The notes beneath the pieces are model-generated. The model did no database searches. It worked only from the letters and a program-made list of their open reading frames with translations, and had not been told where the DNA came from. DNA of 33,620 bases from Gonium pectorale. Lineage: Eukaryota; Chlorophyta; Chlorophyceae; Chlamydomonadales; Volvocaceae. The position numbers were made by a program, and so were the translations under genes. How positions within the stretch are numbered: the first letter of the stretch is position 1; each line of letters starts with the position of its first letter. This document shows, piece by piece, positions 11,301 to 20,108 of this stretch. The stretch spans positions 359,474 through 393,093 of the forward strand of contig LSYV01000026.1 of NCBI GenBank assembly GCA_001584585.1. The letters run 5' to 3'.

Positions 11301-14300
11301 AGCGATACGAGAGGGGATGGTGTGCGGGCGTGCGCCCCCGCGCGGGCGTGTACGCCGCCCTGCCCGCCCCCGCGGGAAAGGACATACGCTGCTGGCGCCC
11401 ATCTCGTCGTTGTCCATTCCCCTTTCCCTCCCAACTCCCCGCCCCCGCACATCGTCGACCCCCACGGAATTGGCATTGGCATCCGACCAGCTTACTTGCG
11501 TCCCATACGTGTCCAGCTTACTTCCAGCACGGGATGCCATGAAGCCTTTGTCCTCCATCCCCCCCTCCCTCTGTGCCAGACGGCCATCGTTCAGCCTACC
11601 CAAGGATTGAGTGACCCCCCTGTCCCTCCCGAACTGGGCACACGCTGCTGGCGCCCAGCTCGTCGTTATTCATCCCCTTACCCCTTCAACCCCTTCAACC
11701 CCTCCCCTGTCCCCACCTCAGGACATCCTGGTGGGCCAGGCCAAGTTCGTGGGCCCCCAGAAGGTGCGCTACGGCCTGCCGGGCCGCGTGGACGTGGGCG
11801 GCGAGGTGACCGCTCGCGACATCATCATCGCCACCGGCTCCGTGCCCTTCGTGCCGCCGGGTGAGGAGGGAGGGGCACGGGGACGGTGTGTGTGTGTATA
11901 TGAGAGAGGGCTCTCATGTGCCGTGGGCCGGGAGGGCCGCGTCGGGAAGGGGGGATTCCTCTCTTGGGAAAAGGAGTGGAGGGGTTGGACTCGGGGGACG
12001 GGCTCGGGGCTGCCAGCTGCCGCGGGAACGGGGTGGCACGACGCGCATGGCGGGACTGGAGGAGGGGGAGATGCATATGGAGGGAACAGGAGGCCGGGTT
12101 GGTACGCTTGCGCCTTAACGCTGCTCGCCGGGGTCGGTAAGGGAAGTGACGAAGCGAGTGCCAGGCCCTCCCAGGCGCAGTCGGCACCGGGACCCCAAGG
12201 CCCCGGGAGGGGTCTCCCGCGCTGTCTCCCTCGCCCCCTCCCCCTAACCTCGGCCCCCTGCAAGTTCCTCTGGTGGAAATGCATCGTTGCCTCCGGCCCG
12301 CCGCCCCGCTTGCCCAACCCCTCCTGCCCCGTGTCCCACTCACCCCCAAAGGCATCCCCATTGACGGCAAGACCGTCTTCACGTCGGACCACGCGCTCAA
12401 GCTGGAGTGGCTGCCCAACTGGATTGCCATCATCGGCTCGGGCTACATTGGCCTGGAGTTCAGCGACGTGTACACCGCCCTGGGTACCGAGGTCACCTTC
12501 ATCGAGGTGGGGGGCAGCCGAGGGGAAAGGGGATGCAGAGACGGATGGGGCCGGAAAAAGGGCGGAAATAGGGTGGGTGGGGGCGAGGCAGCATGCGGGA
12601 AGGACGTGCACTGCGCTGCGGTGAGATCGCCGCCTCCGCAGCTGCCCCAGGGAATCGGCCTCTTAACGTCCGTGCACTCTCCCATCCTCCCACGTTCCTG
12701 GCCCTCACTGCTCGGCCTCCTGCCCCTTCCCTTCAGCACGCTCCACCCAGTTGCTCACGCCCTTTCTCTTTCCATCCCCCACCCAGCCTGGTGCTGCGCG
12801 TGTCCATCATCCCCCATACCAGCAACCCCATCGTTCGTTTTCTTACTACCCAACGCCCATCCTCCCTCCCTCCTTTTCGTACCCCGTTTCTCCTCCTCCT
12901 CCTGCTCACCCCACAGGCTGTGGACAACCTGATGCCCGGCTTTGACCGCGAGATCGCCCGCCTGGCGCAGCGGCTGCTCATCCAGGGCCGCCCCATTGAC
13001 TACCACACCGGAGTCATCGCCACCAAGGTCACCCCCGGCGTGCCGGGTGAGGACCCTGACGGGGCACGGGGCGCGAGGGGAGGGGAGTTCAGGGATGGCA
13101 AAGCGTCCTCTGGAGGTGACGGGGTGGGGGGTTCAGGTGCTGCTCGGAGCCGCTGATAAGTACGGAAGGAAGAAGCTGTTGCACGAGCAAGGGAGGACGG
13201 CACCGCCCTTGATCCTTACAACCCTGCACGGTTTCCATCTAGGAAGGTCCTACCCTGCCACCCAACGCCGGAGCAGTCGGCTCGCCCCAACCATTCCGGC
13301 CCCAACCGTTCCGGTCCCAACCATTTCCACCCCGGACGCGCCTGATACTCGAATATTTCTAACCCGCCCACCCCACCACCCGCACCGCCCTCAACAACCC
13401 GCCAGGCGTGAAGCCCGTGGTGATTGAGCTGACGGACTTCAAGACCAAGGAGGTGGTGGACGAGATCGAGGTGGACGCCGTGCTGGTGGCCACGGGCCGC
13501 GCGCCATACACCAACGGCCTCAACCTGGGCGCGCTGGGCGCCGCCACCGACCGCCGCGGCTTCGTGCCCGTCAACGAGAAGATGCAGGCAAGATAAGGGG
13601 GCTGGGCGAGGGGGAGAGGGTGGGGAAGTGAGTGTGGGCGGGTGTGTGGAGGGATGGGGTTGACGTTGAGCGGGGCCTTGGGTACGGAAGATGCAGCTGA
13701 GGGAGGAGGAGATTGGAGGGGGGGAGCGGGCGGTGCCACGCCGTCCGTGGGTTGATTGGAGCACGCCGTCCGCATCCTCAATACCGCATGTGAAGGTCTC
13801 CCCGGGTGCTGCCTGCATTAGCATAGCCCGTACAGAGGTCGCCCAACTGCCGCCTCGCATGACGGCCTGCTTCGGTACCGTGCGACGCCCCGGCCCCCAC
13901 CCCGAAACCCCAAGCACGTGGTGGAACGATGTTGCATATCCCTGGTAACCGTCCCAACCGCCAACCGCAGGTCCTGGACACCAACGGCGCCGTGGTGCCG
14001 CACGTGTACTGCATCGGCGACGCCAACGGCAAGTACATGCTGGCGCACGCCGCCAGCGCGCAGGGCATCAGCGCCGTGGAGAACATGTGCGGCCGCCCGC
14101 ACGTGCTCAACCACCTGTCCATCCCGGCCGCCTGCTTCACGCACCCCGAGGTGTCGTTTGTGGGCGTCACCCAGGTGCGGGCTGTGGGGGCGGGGGTGGG
14201 GGGTGGAAAAGGGGGCGGGGGTGGGGCCGGAAAAGGGGGCGGGAGGTGGGGGCGGAAAAGGGGGCGGGAGGTGGGCGGGGTGGAGTGTAGGGCGGGGGAA

Positions 14301-15743
14301 AAGGGGGTGGGTGGCGTAGGAGGGGTTGGGAGGGGAGTGCAGGGCGGAAGAGAGTGTGCGAGGTGGAGTGCAGGGCGGCTGGGGTGGGGAGGCGGGTTAC
14401 GGGTTTGAGGTTGGGCTCGTGAGCAGGGTTTTAGGGTTTGCACGTCGGGAGGCCCGCGGCAGGAGAGAGGCGACCAGAGGGGGCGGGGGCGGGCGGGACC
14501 CGAGCGGAGAGGCGGGCGGGCAGAGGGCGGCATGGGCGTATTGCGGTGCACATGGAGGTGTCTGGCCCCTGGCACCCACCCACCCCCGCGCAGCACTGCA
14601 CCTGCTTGCGTGCTCCGGTGCCAAGCCCTCATTACTGTGTCTGTGTTTGCCGGGTGCTCCACCGCCCACAGGAGAAGGCCGAGGAGATGGCCAAGGAGCA
14701 GGGCTTCAAGCTGGGCATCAGCAAGACCTCGTTCAAGGGCAACAGCAAGGTGGGCAGACAGCGGAGCTCCTGCGCAACTGGCCTTCCCCCCTGGTCACGC
14801 CTGCTCGCTCGGCCGGCGCCCGCTAATTGAGGCTCACAACCCCTAATCGAAAGCGCCGGTCAACTGCCAAATCCAGCAATGACCTTGTAGCGTGCCCCTT
14901 CCTGCCCGAGTGTCTCAACCTGCCCCTCACCCCACCTCGACCATGCCCCTGCACACGCGCCTCATGCCCCCTGCCTTTCCCCGTCCCCCTCCCCCCGCCA
15001 CGGCCCTTGCCGAGAAGGAGGGCGACGGCATTGCCAAGATGCTGTACCGCAAGGACACGGGCGAGATCCTGGGCGTGCACATTATCGGCCTGCACGCCGC
15101 CGACCTCATCCACGAGGCCTCCAACGCCATCGCCACCGGCCAGCGCGTGCAGGTGGGGGCGAGGGCGGGGACCGGAGAAGGGGGGGAGGGGGGGGAGGAT
15201 ACGGGCAGAGTGAAGGGGGTAATGAGGGAGTGGGCGGGGGGGATTCGAAGATTCGAATCCCCCCGGGGCATGTCGGGGCAGCTGGGGTGTGGGGAATGGC
15301 GGGTTTGCGCTGCGGTTGGGGCGGAGTGCTCACCGCTTCAACTGTCTGAAGTCCCGACTGTGTGTCACAATTCGACGAACCCTACTCCCTGCGATCACCG
15401 CGACCCCTGGCCGAATCTGTACCGACTGGCGCGTCTCTGATCGCCAGTATCGCGCGGTCCCTCAGCCCCGTGCCCGCCCCTCCTCTCCGCTGACGGGAAA
15501 CGCTGCTGGACACCAGCCAACTCCCATGAAACCCGTGGTCTCTCAACCTCCGCCCCGTCCGTCCGTTGCCTTCCCATCCGCTTCCCGGCCCGACCACAGG
15601 ACATCAAGTTCAACGTGCACGCCCACCCCACGCTGTCCGAGGTGCTGGACGAGCTGTTCAAGGGCGCCCACGTGGACGGACCCGCGGGTCACGGCAACGG
15701 CGTCGCCGCCGCCGCCCCCGCGCCCGCCGTCGCGGCCGCCTGA
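8390..15743 (+). CDS. DLD: Plastid-type dihydrolipoamide dehydrogenase (E3 of 2-oxoacid dehydrogenase complexes)
   Basis: FAD flavoprotein that reoxidises dihydrolipoyl groups with NAD+; it follows the plant plastid LPD type (pyruvate dehydrogenase E3) along its length. Exons: 8390-8565, 8663-8804, 9305-9451, 10297-10401, 11722-11860, 12352-12506, 12917-13046, 13406-13587, 13971-14174, 14672-14749, 15003-15152, 15600-15743, giving about 583 residues. The first ~85 residues are Ser/Ala/Arg-rich, like a chloroplast transit peptide. Then come the FAD motif [10 protein letters not shown], the redox disulfide CVNRGC (Cys122, Cys127), the NAD motif [10 protein letters not shown], the second FAD motif CIGDANG, and the catalytic pair His545/Glu550 in HPTLSE. 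Exon 1/2 splicing (97-nt intron in the transit peptide) is the least certain. Intron 8 has a GC donor. Exon 11 lacks an AG acceptor at the homologous site. The TGA at 15741 is followed by a long open stretch in the same frame. Confidence 0.94.
10421..10503. repeat. 23-bp G-rich tandem repeat in E3 intron 4
   Basis: From 10441 the 23-base unit GGTGGGTGGGCGGCTGCTGGCGG (first 20 bases: GGTGGGTGGGCGGCTGCTGG) recurs twice exactly plus a partial third copy, and a diverged copy precedes it. The run begins 20 bases inside the intron, after the donor at 10402. Confidence 0.85.
13284..13329. repeat. Short 15-bp tandem repeat in E3 intron 7
   Basis: Three consecutive diverged copies of CCCCAACCATTCCGG are present. 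It is a minor minisatellite inside the intron. Confidence 0.75.
14180..14400 (+). repeat. G-run-rich repeat tract in E3 intron 9
   Basis: Repeated GGAAAAGGGGGCGGG units are followed by many further runs of three to five G on the sense strand. The spacing would permit G-quadruplexes in the DNA or in the pre-mRNA just after the exon 9 donor at 14175. Confidence 0.7.
15237..15264. repeat. Perfect 13-bp inverted repeat with 2-nt spacer
   Basis: The left arm GGGGGGATTCGAA (15237-15249) is exactly complementary to TTCGAATCCCCCC (15252-15264), separated by GA. It lies in E3 intron 11. There is no following T tract, so it is not a bacterial-type terminator. Confidence 0.9.
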
Positions 15744-18284
15744 CGGGGCACGCCTCCGGCGGCTGCGGCCTCGCCGCTGCCCGAGCTCCGCGCGCCGCGC
15801 GGCTCCGCAACCCAGCCCGACCCCGAGCCTGAACCTGAGGCCGGGGCAGAGGCAGGGTTGGAATCGGAGCCTGGCGTTCGAGCAGGGGAGGGTGAGCGGG
15901 AGGCCGCGGAACACGGGTCGGGCGCAGTGGTGGGGAGCCGCCGGGAGGGTAGCGGAGCCGCTGCGGAGGGGCTGGTTGTTGACGATGGGGAGGGTGCCGG
16001 CAGCGTTGAGGCCGCCGGCGTTTTTGCGAGTGCGGGATCTGACGAGGGGTGTGTGACGAGAGACGAGCGCTCGGAGGAGGTTGCAGCGGCGGAGTTGCCG
16101 GCGGAGGCAACGGAGCTCGCGGTTGCGCAAAGCGCCGTGCCGGCGCCAGATGCGGAAGCGGAGCTCGCGCCTTTGTCGGCTGTGGATGAGACGGTGGAAG
16201 CGCCCGAGGCAGAGAGCACAATCGTTGAAGCCATCGTTGACTCGTTGGTCGCGGCCTCTAACGAGGAGCCGCCTGCGGCAGCTGCGGCGACGGCGGAGAA
16301 TGCAGCGCCCGCGGCGGATGCGCCTGCGGCTGCGGAGCCGGTGGCGGAGGCGGCGCCTGAGGCTGCGGGGCCAGTGGCCGAGGCGGCGCCTGAGGCCGAG
16401 GCGGCGCTTGAGGCCGCGGAGCCAGTGGCGGAGGCGGCGCTTGAGGCTGCGGAGCCAGTGGCGGAGGCGGCGCCTGAGGCTGCGGAGCCAGTGGCGGAGG
16501 CGGCGCTTGAGGCTGCGGAGCCAGTGGCGGAGGCGGCGCCTGCGGCTGCGGAGCCAGTGGCGGAGGCGGCGCCTGCGGAGGCCATGGCAGAGGCGGAGGC
16601 GCCGACACAGGGTGCCGTGCACGGCGTCGACGGTGGCCGGGCCAGCAGCGGTGGCTTTGGAGTTCATTTGGATGTCCATTTTGATGCCGCCGTCGCCGCC
16701 TCCAGCAGCCAGCCTGCGGCGATCGACGCACCGGCGCTGGCGCCAGCGCCCGAGCCTGCCGTAGCGGCGACAGAGGCGGCGCCGCCGGCGGAGTTGGAGC
16801 TGCCCGTCAGCATCAAGCCGTCGGGGATCGCCGAGGGCGGCGGCGGCGGTATCGCCGCCGTGACGGAGGTTGGCGGCGGCTGGCCTGGCGACGGCAAGCA
16901 GCGGCGGGGACGTGACCGCCGGAAGGGCAGGGCAGCGACAGCGTCCTTACCGCCGCTGGCGGCCACGCCGCCGCCGGCGGAGCTGGCCGTTAGAGTGAAG
17001 CCCGCGCTGCCAATGGCGTCGGCGGCCGGCAGCGGCGTGTCAGCCCAGCCGCTGGCGGCCGCTGTTGCTGTTGCGCTCACGGCTGTCGATGCGGCAGCCC
17101 CGGAGCTGGCGGTCGCGGAGCATGCAGTTTCAGAGCCGGTGTGGGTGGAGCCCGTGGCTGAGGCAGAGCCGGCGGTGGTGGAGCCCGCGGCGGATGTTGA
17201 GCCCGGCGCCGTCGCCGCCGCCGCTGACGCGACTGCGGCTACCCAGGCCCCAGCAGCTGAGACGCCCGTGGCAGATGCGGGCGCGGTCGTGGAGGCGCCT
17301 GCCGTGGCGGCGCTGCCCGCGGCGCTTGCGGAAGCGGAGGTGCGCGTCGTGGTGGAAGTTGAGGCCCCGGCCGCGGACGCGCTCGCACAGACGACGCCGG
17401 ATGTGGCCGCTCACGGGGCCGCCAAAGTGGACGCGGTTGTCGCGGCGCTCGCGGAGGACGAGGCCTTCGCCGACGCCGCTGGTGCCCCGGCCATCATCGC
17501 CGCGGAGGCTGTCCCCGCTGTGGAGGCGCTGGATAGGGCGGAGCCCCAGGAGCCCGTGGTGGCGGCGGGTACGCACGAGGCGGAGGCGGCCGGCGACGGC
17601 TCCGACGATGAGCTGCAGGCGGCCGCTGATGACGATGGCGCAGCAGCGGCACTGGCGGAGGCAGATGTGCCGCCGGCGCCGTCGGCGGCTGTCCGTGACG
17701 AGACGGAGACGGCGGCAGCAGACCCTATTGCCGGGCCGGCCGCGGCAACCGGAGTGGCGGAAGCTGGAGAGGTCACCGCGGCAGACCACGCGACAGAGGA
17801 GCCGCTGTCAGGCCCGGCAGCCCCTGCTGCGTGGGAGCCCGAGCAGGCGCCGGCGGAGCCGGCTGCGGAGGTGGACCTCGCACCCGCTGCCGCGGAGCCC
17901 TCAGTGGCGGCAGCGGCGACGAGGGTAGCGGCGGAGGCGGAGGCTGCCGTCGCTGTCGCCACCACCACACCTGCGGAGCCCGCAGCTGCCGTACCCAGTC
18001 CTTCGGAAGCCGCCGTTGAGGCGGCAGCGGCGGCACAGCCTGAGGGCGTGGCCACGGGGGCTTCGCTTAAGGCGCCCGATACCCCTGCTGAGGCCGCCAA
18101 CGGCTCCGCGCCGTCGCCCGGGTCCGGCTCTGTGCAGCAGCAGGCTGCCGCAGGAGGCGGGGTCTCGGGGAGCGGGCGTGGACCACGGCCCTTGGGCGCG
18201 GGGGATGCCGCCATGGCTGCGTTGTGGCAGATCGGTCAGGCGCTGGCGGGAGCCGCCAAGCTGCTGGGGAGCCGCAGGGACTAG
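15744..18284 (+). CDS. Long Ala/Glu/Pro-rich open frame, in frame behind the E3 stop codon
   Basis: This is an 846-codon open frame ending at TAG 18282-18284, in the same frame as the last E3 exon, immediately after its TGA. It has no ATG until 16584-16586 (context GAGGCCATGGCAGAG), which would give a 566-residue protein. Composition is dominated by Ala, Glu, Val and Pro, with an 11-residue tandem repeat of AAEPVAEAALE type at about 16324-16570. There are patches of normal complexity (HLDVHFDAAVA, LELPVSIKPSGIAEGG, DELQAAADDDG). The C-terminus ends in a short hydrophobic, helix-prone stretch (AAMAALWQIGQALAGAAKLL) then GSRRD. I recognise no domain. It could be a separate gene starting at 16584 or at an unseen 5' exon, a readthrough or alternative-splice extension of E3, or chance openness in a GC-rich UTR. 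A decayed copy lies at 22755-24037. Confidence 0.5.
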   Translation, partial: RGTPPAAAASPLPELRAPRGSATQPDPEPEPEAGAEAGLESEPGVRAGEGEREAAEHGSGAVVGSRREGSGAAAEGLVVDDGEGAGSVEAAGVFASAGSDEGCVTRDERSEEVAAAELPAEATELAVAQSAVPAPDAEAELAPLSAVDETVEAPEAESTIVEAIVDSLVAASNEEPPAAAAATAENAAPAADAPAAAEPVAEAAPEAAGPVAEAAPEAEAALEAAEPVAEAALEAAEPVAEAAPEAAEPVAEAALEAAEPVAEAAPAAAEPVAEAAPAEAMAEAEAPTQGAVHGVDGGRASSGGFGVHLDVHFDAAVAASSSQPAAIDAPALAPAPEPAVAATEAAPPAELELPVSIKPSGIAEGGGGGIAAVTEVGGGWPGDGKQRRGRDRRKGRAATASLPPLAATPPPAELAVRVKPALPMASAAGSGVSAQPLAAAVAVALTAVDAAAPELAVAEHAVSEPVWVEPVAEAEPAVVEPAADVEPGAVAAAADATAATQAPAAETPVADAGAVVEAPAVAALPAALAEAEVRVVVEVEAPAADALAQTTPDVAAHGAAKVDAVVAALAEDEAFADAAGAPAIIAAEAVPAVEALDRAEPQEPVVAAGTHEAEAAGDGSDDELQAAADDDGAAAALAEADVPPAPSAAVRDETETAAADPIAGPAAATGVAEAGEVTAADHATEEPLSGPAAPAAWEPEQAPAEPAAEVDLAPAAAEPSVAAAATRVAAEAEAAVAVATTTPAEPAAAVPSPSEAAVEAAAAAQPEGVATGASLKAPDTPAEAANGSAPSPGSGSVQQQAAAGGGVSGSGRGPRPLGAGDAAMAALWQIGQALAGAAKLLGSRRD
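16324..16570 (+). repeat. 33-bp tandem repeat coding an 11-residue Ala/Glu/Pro unit
   Basis: About seven copies of a 33-base unit (core GCGGAGCCAGTGGCGGAGGC) are arrayed, differing mainly by CCTGAG/CTTGAG/CCTGCG at the joint. One copy is shortened to 18 bases. The frame stays open throughout. A shortened, frameshifted array of the same unit occurs at about 22795-22935. Confidence 0.9.
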
Positions 18285-18304
18285 TTGGCCGCAGGGGGTT
18301 GCCA

Positions 18305-18309
18305 TGTAA
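18305..18309 (+). terminator. TGTAA poly(A) signal candidate, proximal
   Basis: This is the first TGTAA I find on the plus strand after the E3 stop codon at 15741, lying 21 bases after the stop of the long ORF. It is conserved in the duplicate (24058-24062). If used, any transcript covering the E3 coding region and this site would also carry the whole 15744-18284 frame. Confidence 0.35.
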
Positions 18310-18591
18310 TGGGGGCATTGCCTGAGGCAGCAACTGCTGCGAGAAGGGTTGGGTTGGTCTCGGGTCTTCGGTCTTTTCGGTTTTATGTTCGCGTCTCGGC
18401 TCTCCTCGGGGCGTTGTTGGGCTGTGATTGCGGTCTTTCCGTCGCTTACGTGTCGAAGATAAGAAGAATTCGGAAAAGTTGGAATAAGTTTGCGTCAGGT
18501 TACACGTTCCGAGTGCCGAGCGCACGTCGTGTGTACGACATGCTGGATGTCGCCCTGGCCTTACAACCACCCCTAACCAGGGCTGCTGTGC

Positions 18592-18596
18592 TGTAA
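18592..18596 (+). terminator. TGTAA poly(A) signal candidate, distal
   Basis: TGTAA in GTGCTGTAACAAGC, about 310 bases after the ORF stop, is conserved at 24328-24332 in the duplicate. The spacing is more typical of an algal 3' UTR than that of the proximal site. Confidence 0.4.
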
Positions 18597-19300
18597 CAAG
18601 CTCGGACGGCCACCAGGTTGACGGCTCGCACCGAACAGCGAAGATTCGGGAGCATTGGCACCTTCGGCAGCCTCTTTAGTCCCGCCTTGAACGGACATCA
18701 GCGCGAGAGAATCGTGCGGCAATGCCTCCCCATATCTAGCGGCTAGGAGTGACCACGGCGGCCCATCACCGACCAACCGCGGCATTATACTACCGGTATG
18801 CACGCACGATTGCCAGTCACTCCCAATGACCTGCATTTGCGAGCAACAGCGACAGCGCGTTGGCATCTGTAATGGCAGGTTTGATGCGCGGGTTTTGCTG
18901 GCATGCGGGGGAGCGCCGAATTCGTACCACACCCTCCTGCCCACTAGACAATGTCCTGCCGCCACACAGGCAGGATAGCCCACAACGCCGGGCCCGGCGG
19001 CACAGGCGCTCAGACGGCCGGATTGCGGCGGCTTTGAGCATGCAAAGGCGCTGGAAGGCCGCGCAGTTGTTACGGCAGCGGACGCGCCGAAAGGACCATG
19101 CGCACGTATTCGCGCAGCCGTCATATGAACGGAAGACACGGGAACGGGAACAATGCTGACATCAGGCAACGCAGGACGGGCACACACTCTGACGCTCAAC
19201 GACCGCAACGGACAGTGAGACAGACGCGCAGCCAGCAGCAGAGCATACGCAGTCAAGGACACATGGAGGCATGCGGCTTCGTCCGTCCACACCGGAGAGA

Positions 19301-20108
19301 TACCGCACTGCCAAGCAGCGGCTCATCTGTGTAAGTCCTCAACGAGCTGCACAGCACCCGGCTCCGCCGTGTGCACGGTGGCGTTTTCCGCTGGCATGTA
19401 TATGCACAGCCGCAAACCAAAACCCATCGGTGCCATTGTCCTGGGGCTGGGAAGCCGGACGTCCTGCGCATATGCAGAAGCCATGAGCATTACCGCCTTG
19501 CTCAGAGCCCCACGGATTTCGTACACGCCTCATTGACGGGTAACTGAGCCCTTTCTCGCGTCTTATCCTGTAACACTTTCCACAGAAAGAAAAAGTGCGC
19601 GCTGCACAAACTGCAGCTTTCGTTATCCGTGGTAATGACTCACTGGCTGGGTGGACACTTATGCTCGTGAAGCGCACATCAACCTGGCGCCTGCGGGGCA
19701 AGCGTTGCTCAAGGCTCGGGTCGATACCCTAGCGCCCAGCCCCAACAAGGGCCGTGCTGGCCGACCAAGCTGGGCTGCAGCAGCGTCCACTCGCCACCGG
19801 AACCAAAGACGAGCCCGAATACCGCCTCCGGAACATCCGTGCGCAGCTCCGGGTGCGTGGCGCCTGGTGTACCCTACGCTCAAGCGTCCACGCACCTCCA
19901 GACGGCAAGCGCGGTGCAGCCGGCCTGAACGAACTATGGCTCACCGCAATGCGGACACTGGCACACGCTCCACCGAACACCATAGCACACACAGCTTGCA
20001 TCCCAAAGCACGCCCTGCACCGGCGGCGCCTCCTCCCGCGACGGGTGATACCCTACACCACATGTAGGCTTCCAGACGACATGCCCAGGCCGCAAGCGCG
20101 CAATGACG
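19301..20108. other. Unique spacer between the shared tail and the first oxygenase-SUMO gene
   Basis: I see no supported gene. It should hold the 3' UTR of the minus-strand gene ending at 20109, but I found no TTACA (minus-strand TGTAA) in it. The sequence is not shared with block 2, where the ankyrin gene and unique DNA lie at the equivalent position. Confidence 0.5.

Larger units (their letters stand above)
18285..19300. repeat. Shared tail, left copy of the segmental duplication
   Basis: This stretch is repeated at about 24038-25155. Shared landmarks include GCCATGTAATGGGGGCA, GATAAGAAGAATTCGGAAAA, CGCACGTCGTGTGTACGACA, TGCTGTAACAAGCTCGGACG and the stretch around TGACCTGCATTTGCGAGC. It contains the likely 3' UTR of the preceding ORF. 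I see no convincing gene; a 239-codon minus-strand frame here is frameshifted in the other copy. Confidence 0.85.

Noticed and set aside
15741..15743. TGA read as selenocysteine
   Set aside because: The position is at the natural C-terminus of E3, no redox motif surrounds it, and the following residues are low complexity. Ordinary readthrough or alternative splicing is a simpler explanation.
15543..16679. Long minus-strand ORFs opposite the Ala/Glu-rich frame
   Set aside because: Their Arg/Leu or Ala/Ser repeats are the antisense of the 33-bp repeat and overlap the last E3 exon; no start context or splice structure supports them.
18573..19292. 239-codon minus-strand ORF in the shared tail
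   Set aside because: The duplicate at 24345-25142 is frameshifted and has stops; composition is nondescript and no domain is visible.
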